64,000 bases of DNA, taken from CAZTDD01 sp964612675 (GTDB lineage Bacteria > Hinthialibacterota > Hinthialibacteria > Hinthialibacterales > JAKPRU01). Made by a program: the position numbers and the translations under genes. The stretch covers positions 1 through 64,000 of the forward strand of contig CAZTDD010000009.1 of the NCBI GenBank assembly GCA_964612675.1, given 5' to 3'. This document shows, piece after piece, positions 37,478-47,029 of the stretch; positions within the stretch are counted from its first letter, which is position 1, and each line of letters opens with the position of its first letter. The notes under the pieces were generated by a model. The model worked only from the letters and a program-made list of their open reading frames with translations, searched no databases and was not told the origin of the DNA.

Positions 37478-38347
37478 ATGTCTCCAGGGTTAAGGCTGCC
37501 TCGCAGGGCGGGGTGGCTGTTACTCATATCTGTAGTTATGGGGCTCGCGGCGGTCTCTGTCGGCGCGCAGCAGATCCCTATTACTTCCACAGTCGATCCC
37601 GACCAGGGTGACGGCGAACCTCCACAAGATGTTTCCATAACGCTTCAGCTTCTTTTTGTTCTTACAGTTCTGAGTTTTCTCCCCACTATTCTGATTTCTA
37701 CAACGTCCTTTATCCGTATCTCGATTGTCTTGGGATTCCTGCGGCGGGCTCTCGGGACTCAACAGACTCCCTCGAACCAAATCATGTTAGGAATCTCCTT
37801 ATTCTTGACTATTTTCATCATGTCGAGTGTATGGGAAGAGGTGAACGAAACCGCCATCCAGCCCTATCTGCGTGGCGAATTCGAAGTGATAGAGGTCGGC
37901 GAGGAAGCGCCGGAGCTGTTTGAGGGTAGTGCAGAGCGCAGAATCCTGCCGTTCGAGGTTATGGTGCGTAAATCCATGATCCCGATTCGGAGATTCATGT
38001 GGTTCCAGATCAACGAAACCGGAATCTCCGAGGTCGCCATGTTCATGGTCATGGCGCGGCTCGATAAGCCCAACAACATGGATGACGTACCCACCATCGT
38101 CTTGATTCCCGCATATATGCTCAGCGAGCTCAAAAAGGCTTTCATCATGGGCTTTGTCATCTTCATCCCATTTGTCATTCTCGACATTGTGACGGCCTCT
38201 GTCACGATTTCGATGGGAATGTTTATGTTGCCTCCGGCGCTGATTTCTCTGCCATTTAAAGTATTGCTGTTCACGCTAATCGATGGATGGAGTTTGTTGA
38301 TTCACGCGATCGGTCTTTCCTTTCTTCGTGGAATGCCCGTCGCGTGA
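37478..38347 (+). CDS. fliP: Flagellar export gate protein FliP
   Basis: 289 residues from ATG 37478 (AAAGGG upstream), which begins right before the signal peptide (WLLLISVVMGLAAVSVGA); a TTG 72 bases earlier is less likely. Typical FliP parts: LSFLPTILISTTSFIRISIV, QQTPSNQIMLGISLFLT, and the C-terminal SISMGMFMLPP-like segment (TISMGMFMLPPALISLPFK). Five copies of FliP plus FliQ and FliR form the export pore. Confidence 0.96.
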   Translation: MSPGLRLPRRAGWLLLISVVMGLAAVSVGAQQIPITSTVDPDQGDGEPPQDVSITLQLLFVLTVLSFLPTILISTTSFIRISIVLGFLRRALGTQQTPSNQIMLGISLFLTIFIMSSVWEEVNETAIQPYLRGEFEVIEVGEEAPELFEGSAERRILPFEVMVRKSMIPIRRFMWFQINETGISEVAMFMVMARLDKPNNMDDVPTIVLIPAYMLSELKKAFIMGFVIFIPFVILDIVTASVTISMGMFMLPPALISLPFKVLLFTLIDGWSLLIHAIGLSFLRGMPVA

Positions 38348-38381
38348 CCGCGAGATACGACCATAAGAGAGGTGTTTGGTA

Positions 38382-38666
38382 ATGGGTTCCGCAATGTCCA
38401 TGGAAACGGTCATCACGTTAGGCCGGGAGATGATGTATCACGCGCTCTTGATCAGCCTCCCGATGCTGGGAGTCGCGTTGGTGGTCGGTGTAGCGATCAG
38501 CATCATTCAGGCAGCGACTCAGGTCAACGAACAGACACTGACCATCGTCCCGAAACTCGTAGTCGTCGGGTTGACTTTGCTTTTCTGTATGCCGTGGATT
38601 CTCGAGGTGTTGACCTCCTATTCAATCAGATTATTCAACATGCTGCCGTCCTTGGTCGGCAAGTGA
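38382..38666 (+). CDS. fliQ: Flagellar export gate protein FliQ
   Basis: 94 residues from ATG 38382 (AGAGAGG upstream). Two membrane helices with the FliQ motif VALVVGVAISIIQAATQVNE, QTLTIVPKL between them, and the final LFNMLPSLV. Normal length. Part of the FliP5Q4R1 pore. Confidence 0.96.
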   Translation: MGSAMSMETVITLGREMMYHALLISLPMLGVALVVGVAISIIQAATQVNEQTLTIVPKLVVVGLTLLFCMPWILEVLTSYSIRLFNMLPSLVGK

Positions 38667-38686
38667 ACCGAAAGGGAGCAAGGCGC

Positions 38687-39544
38687 GTGGAGCCTTTTCT
38701 TCAGATAACCGCCGGTCCCGGAGGCGAGACGGTACTCTCTGCGATGGAGGAGAGGTTTATCACGTTTATCCTCATCTTCATGCGCTGTATCGCGCTTATC
38801 TCCACGATGCCGGTATTCGGTTCTCGGACGGTGCCGGTGATGGTGAAGGTTCTGATCGCTTTAGGGATTTCTGTTGTTGTCGAGGCTGCGATACCTGTGC
38901 AGGAGTATGTTTTCTCGGGCACGTTCGATTTCATTTTGTTGGTTGCCGGTGAACTTATGATCGGGACGATGTTGGGATTCATCGGCCAGATCCTGTTCCA
39001 GGCGGTTGCGCTGGCGGGCGAAGTCATGGGACAGCAGTCGGGCTTCGCCATTGTTACGGCGCTCGATCCATCGACCAATCAGGATTCCGCCTTGGTTGCG
39101 CAAATCTTGATGTTGCTCGCCACTTTCGTGTTTCTGGTCAGCAACGGTCACCAAGTGGTGTTACTGAGCCTTGCGGACACATTTCGTTATGTCCCTCCCG
39201 GTGGACTTGCGGGTATAGCGGAACTGGGCGATGCCAGCAGGTCTGCGATTCAGCCCATGGCGGGCGTGAAAGAGGCTCCGGGTTTTTTCGACTTCGCGAT
39301 TCAATTATCCGGCCCGCTGGTGGTGGCGTTGATCACGACCACTCTCGCGGAAGCCGTTATGGCGAAAATGGTCCCGCAAGTGAACATCATGGTGCTTGGG
39401 TTTGCCATTCGAATCATTTTGGGGTTGTTCATGATGGTTCTTGTGATACCGGTCAGCTGCTGGCTTATCCGGCTGCATATCATGCAATATCCCGTTTGGG
39501 CTCGAACCATGACGACGTGGCTCGGGGCCGAGCCCATAACCTAA
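38687..39544 (+). CDS. fliR: Flagellar export gate protein FliR
   Basis: 285 residues from GTG 38687, preceded by AAAGGGAGCAAGG; the open frame runs further upstream but there overlaps fliQ. Multi-pass membrane protein with FILIFMRCIALISTMPVFG, then GELMIGTMLGFIGQILFQAV and AGEVMGQQSGFAIVTALDP. The single FliR subunit completes the export pore and contacts FlhB. Confidence 0.95.
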   Translation: MEPFLQITAGPGGETVLSAMEERFITFILIFMRCIALISTMPVFGSRTVPVMVKVLIALGISVVVEAAIPVQEYVFSGTFDFILLVAGELMIGTMLGFIGQILFQAVALAGEVMGQQSGFAIVTALDPSTNQDSALVAQILMLLATFVFLVSNGHQVVLLSLADTFRYVPPGGLAGIAELGDASRSAIQPMAGVKEAPGFFDFAIQLSGPLVVALITTTLAEAVMAKMVPQVNIMVLGFAIRIILGLFMMVLVIPVSCWLIRLHIMQYPVWARTMTTWLGAEPIT

Positions 39545-39559
39545 GAAACGAGGTCCAGG

Positions 39560-40672
39560 ATGGGGGACACGGAAAGCGGACAGGAAAAAACGGAACCCGC
39601 GACGCCTCGGCGTCGCCAGCAAGCCCGCGAAAAGGGGCAGGTGCCCAAAAGCCAGGAGGCGAATTCCGCCCTGTTGCTTTTGGCTGCGCTGATTCTTTTT
39701 TATTTCTATGCGGAAGATTTCTACGTCGGACTATCTTTGCTTTTCCAACAGTACATCGCGAACGCCCATGATTACTCGGTCACCATCGACAGTTTCCCTC
39801 TGATTGCGATGTCGATCGGCGGCCAGATTTTCGATCTTGTGTGGCCGTTTGCCTTGACGTTTATAGTCGTCGCGATTGCGACCAATCTGATGCAAGTCGG
39901 ATTTCTGTTCAGCGGTCAGTCGCTGGTCCCCAAGTTCAATAAACTGAATCCTGCCAATGGTATCAAGCGCATCTTCTCGCTCCGGGGCGTGATGGATACA
40001 ACCAAGGCGCTCGCCAAAATGGTTGTTGTCCTGCCGGTCATGTTCCACGCCATATATCAAGAGATCCCCATTCTGCTCACTCTGAACCGTCAACCGGTGG
40101 AAAACATCCTGATCGAAATGGGACTTCTTTCCTATCGCATGGTTTTCCGAGGTCTGTTAATTCTTCTTTTATTGGCGATCCTGGATTACATCTACCAGCG
40201 TTACGACAACGAACAGCAAATGAAAATGACCAAACAAGAGGTCAAAGAGGAGATGAAGCAGACGCAGGGAGATCCGCAAATCCGTTCGCGGATTCGCTCG
40301 ATCCAACGCGATATGGCACGCCGCCGAATGATGGCCGCGGTGCCGGAAGCGGAGGTTGTTGTAACGAATCCCACGGAGTATGCCGTGGCGCTTTCGTATA
40401 AGAGCGGGATGATGGCGGCTCCGCAGGTTGTTGCGAAAGGACGCGGGTATGTTGCGCGTCAGATTAAGGAAATCGCTCGCGAGCACAATATCCCTTTCTA
40501 CGAGGACCGGTTGCTTGCGAGAACCTTGTACAAACTGGACCTTGGTTCGTATATCCCACCCGAGCTTTATGCGGCTGTCGCTGAAGTGCTGGCGTGGGTG
40601 AATCACATGACCGGTCGTTACCAAAGTGTGATCGATGAAGCGGCCCGGGAACGAATGAAAAAGGCTGGTTGA
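39560..40672 (+). CDS. flhB: Flagellar export switch protein FlhB, with NPTE in place of NPTH
   Basis: 370 residues. N-terminal EKTEPATPRRRQQAREKGQV, then four membrane segments, then the cytoplasmic domain after the KEEMKQTQGDPQIRSRIR linker. The autocleavage site usually reads NPTH; here it is N270-P271-T272-E273. FlhB normally cuts itself between Asn and Pro to switch export from hook to filament substrates. The His is not the nucleophile but shapes the reaction, so cleavage may be altered. All else is normal. ATG 39560 follows GAGGTCC-like bases, 15 after fliR. Confidence 0.95.
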   Translation: MGDTESGQEKTEPATPRRRQQAREKGQVPKSQEANSALLLLAALILFYFYAEDFYVGLSLLFQQYIANAHDYSVTIDSFPLIAMSIGGQIFDLVWPFALTFIVVAIATNLMQVGFLFSGQSLVPKFNKLNPANGIKRIFSLRGVMDTTKALAKMVVVLPVMFHAIYQEIPILLTLNRQPVENILIEMGLLSYRMVFRGLLILLLLAILDYIYQRYDNEQQMKMTKQEVKEEMKQTQGDPQIRSRIRSIQRDMARRRMMAAVPEAEVVVTNPTEYAVALSYKSGMMAAPQVVAKGRGYVARQIKEIAREHNIPFYEDRLLARTLYKLDLGSYIPPELYAAVAEVLAWVNHMTGRYQSVIDEAARERMKKAG

Positions 40673-40715
40673 GTGGGATCTACGTTTCCCGACGTAGATC
40701 CGAGGAAAGCAAGAA

Positions 40716-42872
40716 ATGGCGGACGTGACCGGACTAAGAAATCTTGCCGGACGGCTCAGTGGGCCGCAGTTGGCCAACATACTGACCGCCGCAGGTTTTG
40801 TCGCCATCCTTGGCATCATGCTGGGATCGGTGCCGCCGAATATCCTCTCTTTCTTGCTTGTGCTCGACATCGCCTTTGCTCTCTTGATTTTGATGCTCGG
40901 CATTTACATGGAGAAACCGCTGGATTTTTCCACTTTTCCGACGGTTCTGCTGATCATGACTTTCTTTCGCCTGTCGCTGAACGTGGCTTCCACGAAATTG
41001 ATCTTGAGTCCGGGACAGGTGGGTGCCGGGCTGGAAAAAGCCGGATCCGTGATCGAGTTCTTCGGCGAGGTTGTTGCGGGGGGAAACGCAGTCGTCGGAT
41101 TCGTTGTTTTTCTGATACTGGTCCTTATTCAATTCATTGTGATCACGAAAGGTTCAGGGCGAATTGCCGAGGTCGCCGCGCGTTTTACCTTGGACGCGAT
41201 GCCCGGTAAGCAAATGGCGATCGATGCGGACTTGAACTCCGGCCTGATTACCGAGGCGGAGGCCCGCAAGCGACGGTCGGAGATCTCGCGCGAAGCGGAT
41301 TTTTACGGCGCGATGGACGGTGCGAGCAAATTCGTTCGGGGCGATGCGATCGCGGGGATCATCATTACAATTATCAACATTGTGGGCGGTATTCTGGTTG
41401 GATTCTTCCAGGAGAATCTCTTATTCGCGGAAGTCCTTCGACGCTACACGATACTCACCATCGGCGACGGTCTGGTCAGTCAGATACCCGCTCTTCTAAT
41501 CTCCACTTCTGCAGGTGTTGTGGTTACACGGGCCGCCTCCGAGGAGACGTTGGGAGGCAATCTATCCCAACAGATTTTTGCGCGTCCTGAGGCTATGTAT
41601 TCAGCGGCAACCGCATTGGCACTCGTGTCGGTTCTTGGGGCCATTGTGGCGCCGAATGTGGCGTTTCCTTTCTTGCTCGTCTCGCTGTTGATTGGTGGAG
41701 CCGCTTATCTGCGGCGCCGCATGGACGAAGCCGAGAAGACTCGCGCGGAAGAGGAAATACGCCGCGAAGAAGAGGAAGCTCCTCCCGAGCCGGAAAATGT
41801 CGAGAGCCTTCTGGAAGTCGATCCGATGGAAATCGAAATCGGCTATACCCTGATTCCCGTTGTGGATCAGCAACAGGGAGGCGATCTGCTGAACCGGGTG
41901 TCGGTGATCCGGCGGCAAACCGCCGTGGAACTGGGGATCGTGGTACCTCCGATCCGCATCCGCGACAACATGCAGCTACCTCCGCGCGTCTATGTGATTC
42001 GGATTCGTGGCAATGAAGTCGCTCGGGGCGAACTAAGGCCCGACCGGCTGCTGGCGATGCATCCCTCCGGTCAGGAGACGGAAGAAGATGTTCCCGGCAT
42101 CAAGACGAAGGAACCGGCTTTTGGACTCCCGGCGAAATGGATCGAACGTTCGGACCAATCGCAAGCCGAGATGGCCGGCTACCAGGTCATTGAACCTGCC
42201 GCTGTTTTAGCGACCCACCTGACCGAGGTGATCCGAAACAACGCCCACGAGATTCTCGGCCGACAGGAAGTTCAGCAACTTATTGACAACCTCAGAGAAC
42301 GGAACGCGGTCCTCGTTCAGGACGTCCTTGAGACAACCGGTGTGAAGATCGGAGTGATCCAGAAAGTCCTGCAGAACTTGCTCCACGAACGGGTTCCCGT
42401 ACGGAATCTGGAGATCATCCTCGAGACCATATCCGATAACGCCGAAGCCACGCAGCACAATCCGGATGCGCTCAGCGAGTATTGCCGGATGGCGTTGGCT
42501 CGAACAATTACACAAGCGTATGTGGATGAAGAGGGAAATCTCCCCGTCATTAATCTGGACCCGAGAATCGAGTCGAAGATTCTCGATGCGCTACAGAAGG
42601 GCGGACCGGCGGGTATTATGGCGGTCGATCCGACGTACAGCGAGCAGCTGTTTGCGGCGATGTATACCGAAGCGGACCGGGTTTCCAGCCAGGGACTGCA
42701 TCCCGTGGTGATTTGCTCCCCGCAGATTCGGGCGCATTTGCGCCGTCTCTATGAAAAACGCATCCCCGGACTGGTCGTTCTGTCATTCAATGAAGTCGCA
42801 CCCGACGTCAATCTGAGGCGCGTAGGCACAGTCCAACTGGAGGGCAGCCCACAACAGGCGCCCGCTAGATAG
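40716..42872 (+). CDS. flhA: Flagellar export gate protein FlhA
   Basis: 718 residues. About eight membrane helices in the first 330 residues include the FHIPEP-type core region KGSGRIAEVAARFTLDAMPG and KQMAIDADLNSGLITEAEA. The cytoplasmic domain (about 365-710) carries HLTEVIRNNAHEILGRQEVQ and VRNLEIILETISD. FlhA forms a nonameric ring that docks substrates and uses the proton gradient. Complete. Ends in TAG. Confidence 0.97.
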   Translation: MADVTGLRNLAGRLSGPQLANILTAAGFVAILGIMLGSVPPNILSFLLVLDIAFALLILMLGIYMEKPLDFSTFPTVLLIMTFFRLSLNVASTKLILSPGQVGAGLEKAGSVIEFFGEVVAGGNAVVGFVVFLILVLIQFIVITKGSGRIAEVAARFTLDAMPGKQMAIDADLNSGLITEAEARKRRSEISREADFYGAMDGASKFVRGDAIAGIIITIINIVGGILVGFFQENLLFAEVLRRYTILTIGDGLVSQIPALLISTSAGVVVTRAASEETLGGNLSQQIFARPEAMYSAATALALVSVLGAIVAPNVAFPFLLVSLLIGGAAYLRRRMDEAEKTRAEEEIRREEEEAPPEPENVESLLEVDPMEIEIGYTLIPVVDQQQGGDLLNRVSVIRRQTAVELGIVVPPIRIRDNMQLPPRVYVIRIRGNEVARGELRPDRLLAMHPSGQETEEDVPGIKTKEPAFGLPAKWIERSDQSQAEMAGYQVIEPAAVLATHLTEVIRNNAHEILGRQEVQQLIDNLRERNAVLVQDVLETTGVKIGVIQKVLQNLLHERVPVRNLEIILETISDNAEATQHNPDALSEYCRMALARTITQAYVDEEGNLPVINLDPRIESKILDALQKGGPAGIMAVDPTYSEQLFAAMYTEADRVSSQGLHPVVICSPQIRAHLRRLYEKRIPGLVVLSFNEVAPDVNLRRVGTVQLEGSPQQAPAR

Positions 42873-42943
42873 AAAGAGATTCAATCCTCGGAACGATTCT
42901 CCGAGGAGAACCGAGAGCAGGTGAAGAAAGGTAGGGATCGATC

Positions 42944-44392
42944 GTGCGAGTGAAGAAATTTACCGCTGCGACTGTTAAAGAGGCGATGCGCCGGGTCAAG
43001 GAAGAACTAGGAGAGGACGCGGTCATCGTTCAAACGCGTGAGCACAAGAAACCGATCCTGGGGTTGTTCGGCCGGTCCTACGTGGAAGTGACCGCGGGAA
43101 CGGGAATCCAGACTTCGAAGCGATCCGAGGAAAGACAGACTCCTCCCGCCGCCAATCCGCTGCTGCCAAAACCTCCGAGCGACGAAATGCCGGTGGACCG
43201 AGTGGAACTCTCTTCCGCTGCTTCTCAGAAGGGATCCGTATCCTCGCCTGCGACGCCGAAAAGCGATCCGGGAAAGGCCGCTTCGCTGGCCTCGCCGCAG
43301 CTCAAGGCTCTCGCCGAGTCTGTGCTCGCAAAACAGGGCAAAGCCATACAGCCGCAGTCAGACGAACAGATCCGACAAGACGCACAAGACGCGTCGTATT
43401 CGTTGGATAAACGGCTCGCATCGCTCGAAGAGCAGATGATCCGGCTGACAGGTCTGATCGAAAATGCCACCGTTGGACACGAACTTTCCGTATCGCCCAA
43501 CGGGGCAAGGCTCGACGATCCCGATCCGTGGAGAGTCCATCTGAAATCCCGTGAAGTCGATGACTCGCTGATCGAAGAGATTCTCTCTTCTCTGCCGTCG
43601 CCTACAACTCGCGCCGCCCTTCGCGAGGAACTTGTCGCCCGTCTTCCTGTGACAGGCCAAATAGAAATCGACAATGAGAAAGCCGGTCCGAAAGTTGTGA
43701 TGCTTGTGGGGCCTACAGGAGTCGGGAAAACGACGACATTAGCAAAGATCGCGCCTCGCTTCACTCATCTGTATCAAGGAGGCCAGAAGAAGGTTGTGTT
43801 CATGACGGCCGATCTGTTTCGTATAGCCGCAGTGGAGCAGCTCCAGAAATACAGCGAGATTCTCCGCGTACCGCTTGAAGTCGTATATACCCCGGAAGAG
43901 GCCTCCGCTGTAATCGAGCGACATCAGGATGCCGACTTGATTCTTATCGATACCGGGGGAACCGGTCAACGAAATGAAACTCAGGTGTCGAATCTGGCCG
44001 CAATCGCCCAGGCATGCAAGCCGCTCGAGGTGCACCTCGTCTTGTCTTCGACCACCAAAAGCTCCGATTTGAAGGACATTATCGAGTGTTTCGCCGAGTT
44101 GGAACCGCAGCGACTGTTATTTACAAAACTCGATGAATCCACGGCTTATGGAAATATCCTTAATGCTGTTTCTGAATCAAAATTGCCCGTGTCCTATCTA
44201 ACAACAGGCCAAATGGTGCCCGAGGATATCGAGGTGGCAGACTCGGAACGATTGGCGGATCTTCTGCTCGACCGGTCCGAGGACGAGGGGTTTAAGTTCA
44301 CGGATCTCACGGAAGGCGCGGAACGCGTAGGCCGTTCCGAGGATCAACAGGCCGAACATGCCAGCATGGTAGGAGGGAAAGACCATGCCTAA
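42944..44392 (+). CDS. flhF: Flagellar GTPase FlhF
   Basis: 482 residues, GTG start. N-terminal B domain (MRVKKFTAATVKEAMRRVKE), disordered linker, then an SRP-type NG GTPase (about 195-440): G1 GPTGVGKTTT, MTADLFRIAAVEQLQ, G3 DTGGTGQRN, G4 TKLDES. The G3 loop differs from the common DTAGRSQRN. FlhF sets where and how many flagella form. It overlaps flhG by 8 bases, and FlhG activates its GTPase. Confidence 0.95.
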   Translation: MRVKKFTAATVKEAMRRVKEELGEDAVIVQTREHKKPILGLFGRSYVEVTAGTGIQTSKRSEERQTPPAANPLLPKPPSDEMPVDRVELSSAASQKGSVSSPATPKSDPGKAASLASPQLKALAESVLAKQGKAIQPQSDEQIRQDAQDASYSLDKRLASLEEQMIRLTGLIENATVGHELSVSPNGARLDDPDPWRVHLKSREVDDSLIEEILSSLPSPTTRAALREELVARLPVTGQIEIDNEKAGPKVVMLVGPTGVGKTTTLAKIAPRFTHLYQGGQKKVVFMTADLFRIAAVEQLQKYSEILRVPLEVVYTPEEASAVIERHQDADLILIDTGGTGQRNETQVSNLAAIAQACKPLEVHLVLSSTTKSSDLKDIIECFAELEPQRLLFTKLDESTAYGNILNAVSESKLPVSYLTTGQMVPEDIEVADSERLADLLLDRSEDEGFKFTDLTEGAERVGRSEDQQAEHASMVGGKDHA

Positions 44393-45515
44393 TCACGTTC
44401 CCGACCAGGCGGAAGGTCTCCGCAAGCTCATTGAAGCCGGGGGCAGCAGCGAAGGTGGCGACCAGACCTCAATCGCTATCGAGGAAATGGACTCTGCACC
44501 GGAAGAGGTGATTCAGGCTCTTACGCCTGCAGACGAGTTACCAACGGAGGAAGAAACCGACCACGAAGAACCGGTTGTGGCAAACATCCCTGCGATAGAA
44601 CCTGAATTCCAACGCCCTTCGGCGGTCATAACCGTGTCACCTCCGGCACCCAAGCCCGAACCGCTTCCAAGGGGAAGAGAGCGCCTGCCGGTCTGTTCTC
44701 AAACCAAGGTAATTGCGGTAACGAGTGGAAAGGGAGGCGTAGGCAAGACGAATCTTGTTTGCAATATCGCTTTGGCGCTGGCGCAAATGGGACGGCGCGT
44801 AGCCGTCTTCGATGCCGATCTCTCTCTCGCGAATATCGACGTTCTCCTCGGCATTTCTCCCCGGTACAACTTATCCCACGTCATTTCCGGAGAAAAGACA
44901 CTCAAAGAGATTCTGGTTACCGGACCCGAGGGGATTTTAATCGTTCCGGGCGGGTCAGGTATCGAGGAACTGGCAAATCTGGAAACCGACGAATTGGAAT
45001 GCCTTCTCGACTCTTTCGCAGAACTGGACGGTGAGTGTGATGTACTTCTGCTGGATACCGCCGCCGGGATCAGCCATTCTGTCCTCAGTTTCTTGATTGC
45101 CGCCGATCAGGTTTTGGTGATCACCACTCCGGAACCGACTGCGTACACAGATGCCTATGCTGTAATCAAGGTGCTTACGCAGCACGCTCCCGATAAACGT
45201 GTGGGGGTAGCGGTGAATATGGCGCGGAATCACCGAGAAGGAGGCGATGTGATTCGTCTCATGCTCCAGATCTGTCGGACTATGCTTCGAGTGGGATTTG
45301 ATAACATGGGGAGTATCCCGCGGGATTTGGACATGTTGCAGGCTGTCCGGGATCAGCGTCCGCTGCTTCTCCATAGTCCATACAGCCCGGCTGCAAAGCA
45401 GATTCGACGTCTGGCTTGTGCTTTGGTCCAGACGGGGCAACAGGGCAGAACGTCCGGCGGGATACGCGGATTCATGAACCGGCTTTTGGGCCGTGTTCGT
45501 GCACCGGCTGCATAG
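44385..45515 (+). CDS. flhG: MinD-like ATPase FlhG (FleN/YlxH)
   Basis: 376 residues. The N-terminal DQAEGLRKLI is the activation helix that stimulates FlhF. After a linker of about 85 residues comes the deviant Walker A SGKGGVGKTN, then DADLSLANIDVLLG and DTAAGISHSV. It limits flagellar number and location with FlhF. The linker is longer than in Bacillus FlhG. Ends in TAG. Confidence 0.95.
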   Translation: MPNHVPDQAEGLRKLIEAGGSSEGGDQTSIAIEEMDSAPEEVIQALTPADELPTEEETDHEEPVVANIPAIEPEFQRPSAVITVSPPAPKPEPLPRGRERLPVCSQTKVIAVTSGKGGVGKTNLVCNIALALAQMGRRVAVFDADLSLANIDVLLGISPRYNLSHVISGEKTLKEILVTGPEGILIVPGGSGIEELANLETDELECLLDSFAELDGECDVLLLDTAAGISHSVLSFLIAADQVLVITTPEPTAYTDAYAVIKVLTQHAPDKRVGVAVNMARNHREGGDVIRLMLQICRTMLRVGFDNMGSIPRDLDMLQAVRDQRPLLLHSPYSPAAKQIRRLACALVQTGQQGRTSGGIRGFMNRLLGRVRAPAA

Positions 45516-45605
45516 CCGCATTGTAGGATTGATAGGGGTCTGATAATCTATATACCTGCTGGAGAAGTCGATAGATGGCTGTCTTCGGCCGAACGGTGAG
45601 CAGCG

Positions 45606-46100
45606 ATGGATAAACGCCGACTGTATGAGGATATCTCCACAATTAAGAAACGTTTGTTTGCCCTCACGGCGTTTGCTGGATTCTCCACGGTCGCTGCTGC
45701 TACTATCTTTGGAAAAGGGTTTGACTTTTTTGCACTTTTTGTGAACAGTGTTGTAGCATTGTTGGTCTTCGGGGGTCTTGGGTTCGCCATTGGTTCTTTG
45801 TATGAACGGCTGATCGAAGACCCGTTGATTGAATCCTACAGGGAAGAAGAACGAGGAAGGATTCGAGCTTTACAGCAAGGCGAACCGGAGACACTTGAGA
45901 TGGAGGTTCCTGTATCTGAGTTGAAGCCGGGAATGTCTGTATGTCAGCAAGTGAATAGTGCGGAGGGGGCTCTCCTGGTGAGGCCCGGCGCAGTGCTTAC
46001 GGACCGTCTGATCAAGACACTGCGAGATAACGGAATTGATAAGGTTGTAGTGAAGGCGCAGAGATCCCCGCAACAGGAGTCGGAATACGTTCCTCTCTAA
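45606..46100 (+). CDS. Small membrane protein with HD-GYP-associated-like C-terminal domain
   Basis: 164 residues. Two membrane helices at about 17-37 and 42-65, then a charged helix (EDPLIESYREEERGR), then a small domain, about 100-155, with VPVSELKPGMSVCQQVNSAE and LVRPGAVLTDRLIKTL. That second part resembles the domain that precedes HD-GYP phosphodiesterases; the HD-GYP itself is absent. It lies between flhG and fliA, so a flagellar or c-di-GMP-linked role is possible. The family is not named to my knowledge. Confidence 0.65.
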   Translation: MDKRRLYEDISTIKKRLFALTAFAGFSTVAAATIFGKGFDFFALFVNSVVALLVFGGLGFAIGSLYERLIEDPLIESYREEERGRIRALQQGEPETLEMEVPVSELKPGMSVCQQVNSAEGALLVRPGAVLTDRLIKTLRDNGIDKVVVKAQRSPQQESEYVPL

Positions 46101-46142
46101 GTCTAGAGTCGAACGCAAAACCACACTCAGTGAACATTCGTG

Positions 46143-46952
46143 ATGCGATTACCAACGAACCAAAGAGAGATCGGCGCAGAAGAGGAACTCGAGCTCTGGC
46201 TTGCCTTCAAGAATGAAGGTTCCCAAGATGCGCGCGAGGTGCTGGCGAATAAATATATTCACCTGGTGAAGTATGTCATCAACCGCCTGATGTCCTCGTC
46301 GCACATCGAGAGCGAAGTGCTCGACTATGACGATCTGTTTTCCTGCGGAGTGATGGGCCTGTTGGCGGCGCTGGATGGTTTTGATTTGTCGCGGGAGGTG
46401 AAGTTTGTGACTTACGCGATTCCACGAATTCGTGGGTCGATCATCGACGAGCTGCGGTCCGTCGACTGGATACCGCGCTCTCTTCGCCAGCGTGTGAATC
46501 AACTGCAGGCCACGTTCCAGGAGATCGAACAACAGAACCAGCGTCCAGCGTCTGAAAAAGAAGTCGCGGAAAAACTGGGGTTGGATACCGAGGCCCTCAA
46601 TGGATTGCTTCAGGACGCCAGCCGGGCGGCCTTGTTATCGCTGGACGAGATCCTGCGGATCTCCGACGACAGTACAACCACACGCGGCGAAGTGACCGCC
46701 GCTTCCGACACCGACGATCCCCGACGCCAGATCCAAAAAGAGCAAATCGTCGAGATCCTCACAATGGCTATCGAGAACCTCCCCGAGAAAGAACGTTTGG
46801 TTGTGATCATGTATTACAACGAAGAACTGACCCTTCGGGAAATCGGCGAGGTTCTTGGCGTGACCGAATCGCGTATCTGTCAGCTGCATACCAAAGCGAT
46901 GATGCGGTTGCGCGGTAGACTGGCAAGCGTCAAGCACGACTTACTTGTATAA
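46143..46952 (+). CDS. fliA: Flagellar sigma factor FliA/WhiG (sigma-28)
   Basis: 269 residues. Region 2 (DLFSCGVMGLLAALDGFD, then FVTYAIPRIRGSIIDELR) and region 3 (DWIPRSLRQRVNQL) are hallmarks of sigma-28. Region 4 (LTLREIGEVLGVTESRICQL) closes the protein. ATG 46143 used; a GTG one codon upstream is equally placed and neither has a strong ribosome site. It drives late flagellar genes. No flgM-like anti-sigma gene was recognised nearby. Confidence 0.95.
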   Translation: MRLPTNQREIGAEEELELWLAFKNEGSQDAREVLANKYIHLVKYVINRLMSSSHIESEVLDYDDLFSCGVMGLLAALDGFDLSREVKFVTYAIPRIRGSIIDELRSVDWIPRSLRQRVNQLQATFQEIEQQNQRPASEKEVAEKLGLDTEALNGLLQDASRAALLSLDEILRISDDSTTTRGEVTAASDTDDPRRQIQKEQIVEILTMAIENLPEKERLVVIMYYNEELTLREIGEVLGVTESRICQLHTKAMMRLRGRLASVKHDLLV

Positions 46953-46960
46953 AAAAGGGG

Positions 46961-46990
46961 TTGGTGTTCCCCCGAATTCTGTTGTATACT
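46961..46990 (+). promoter_or_regulatory. Candidate promoter of the fliA-linked small gene
   Basis: TTGGTG (46961-46966), 18-base spacer and TATACT (46985-46990), 39 bases before ATG 47030. It would let the small gene be read apart from fliA. Confidence 0.45.
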
Positions 46991-47029
46991 GTGTAGCGAC
47001 TGGTGCACTCACCACGCAGGAGCGGTCCG

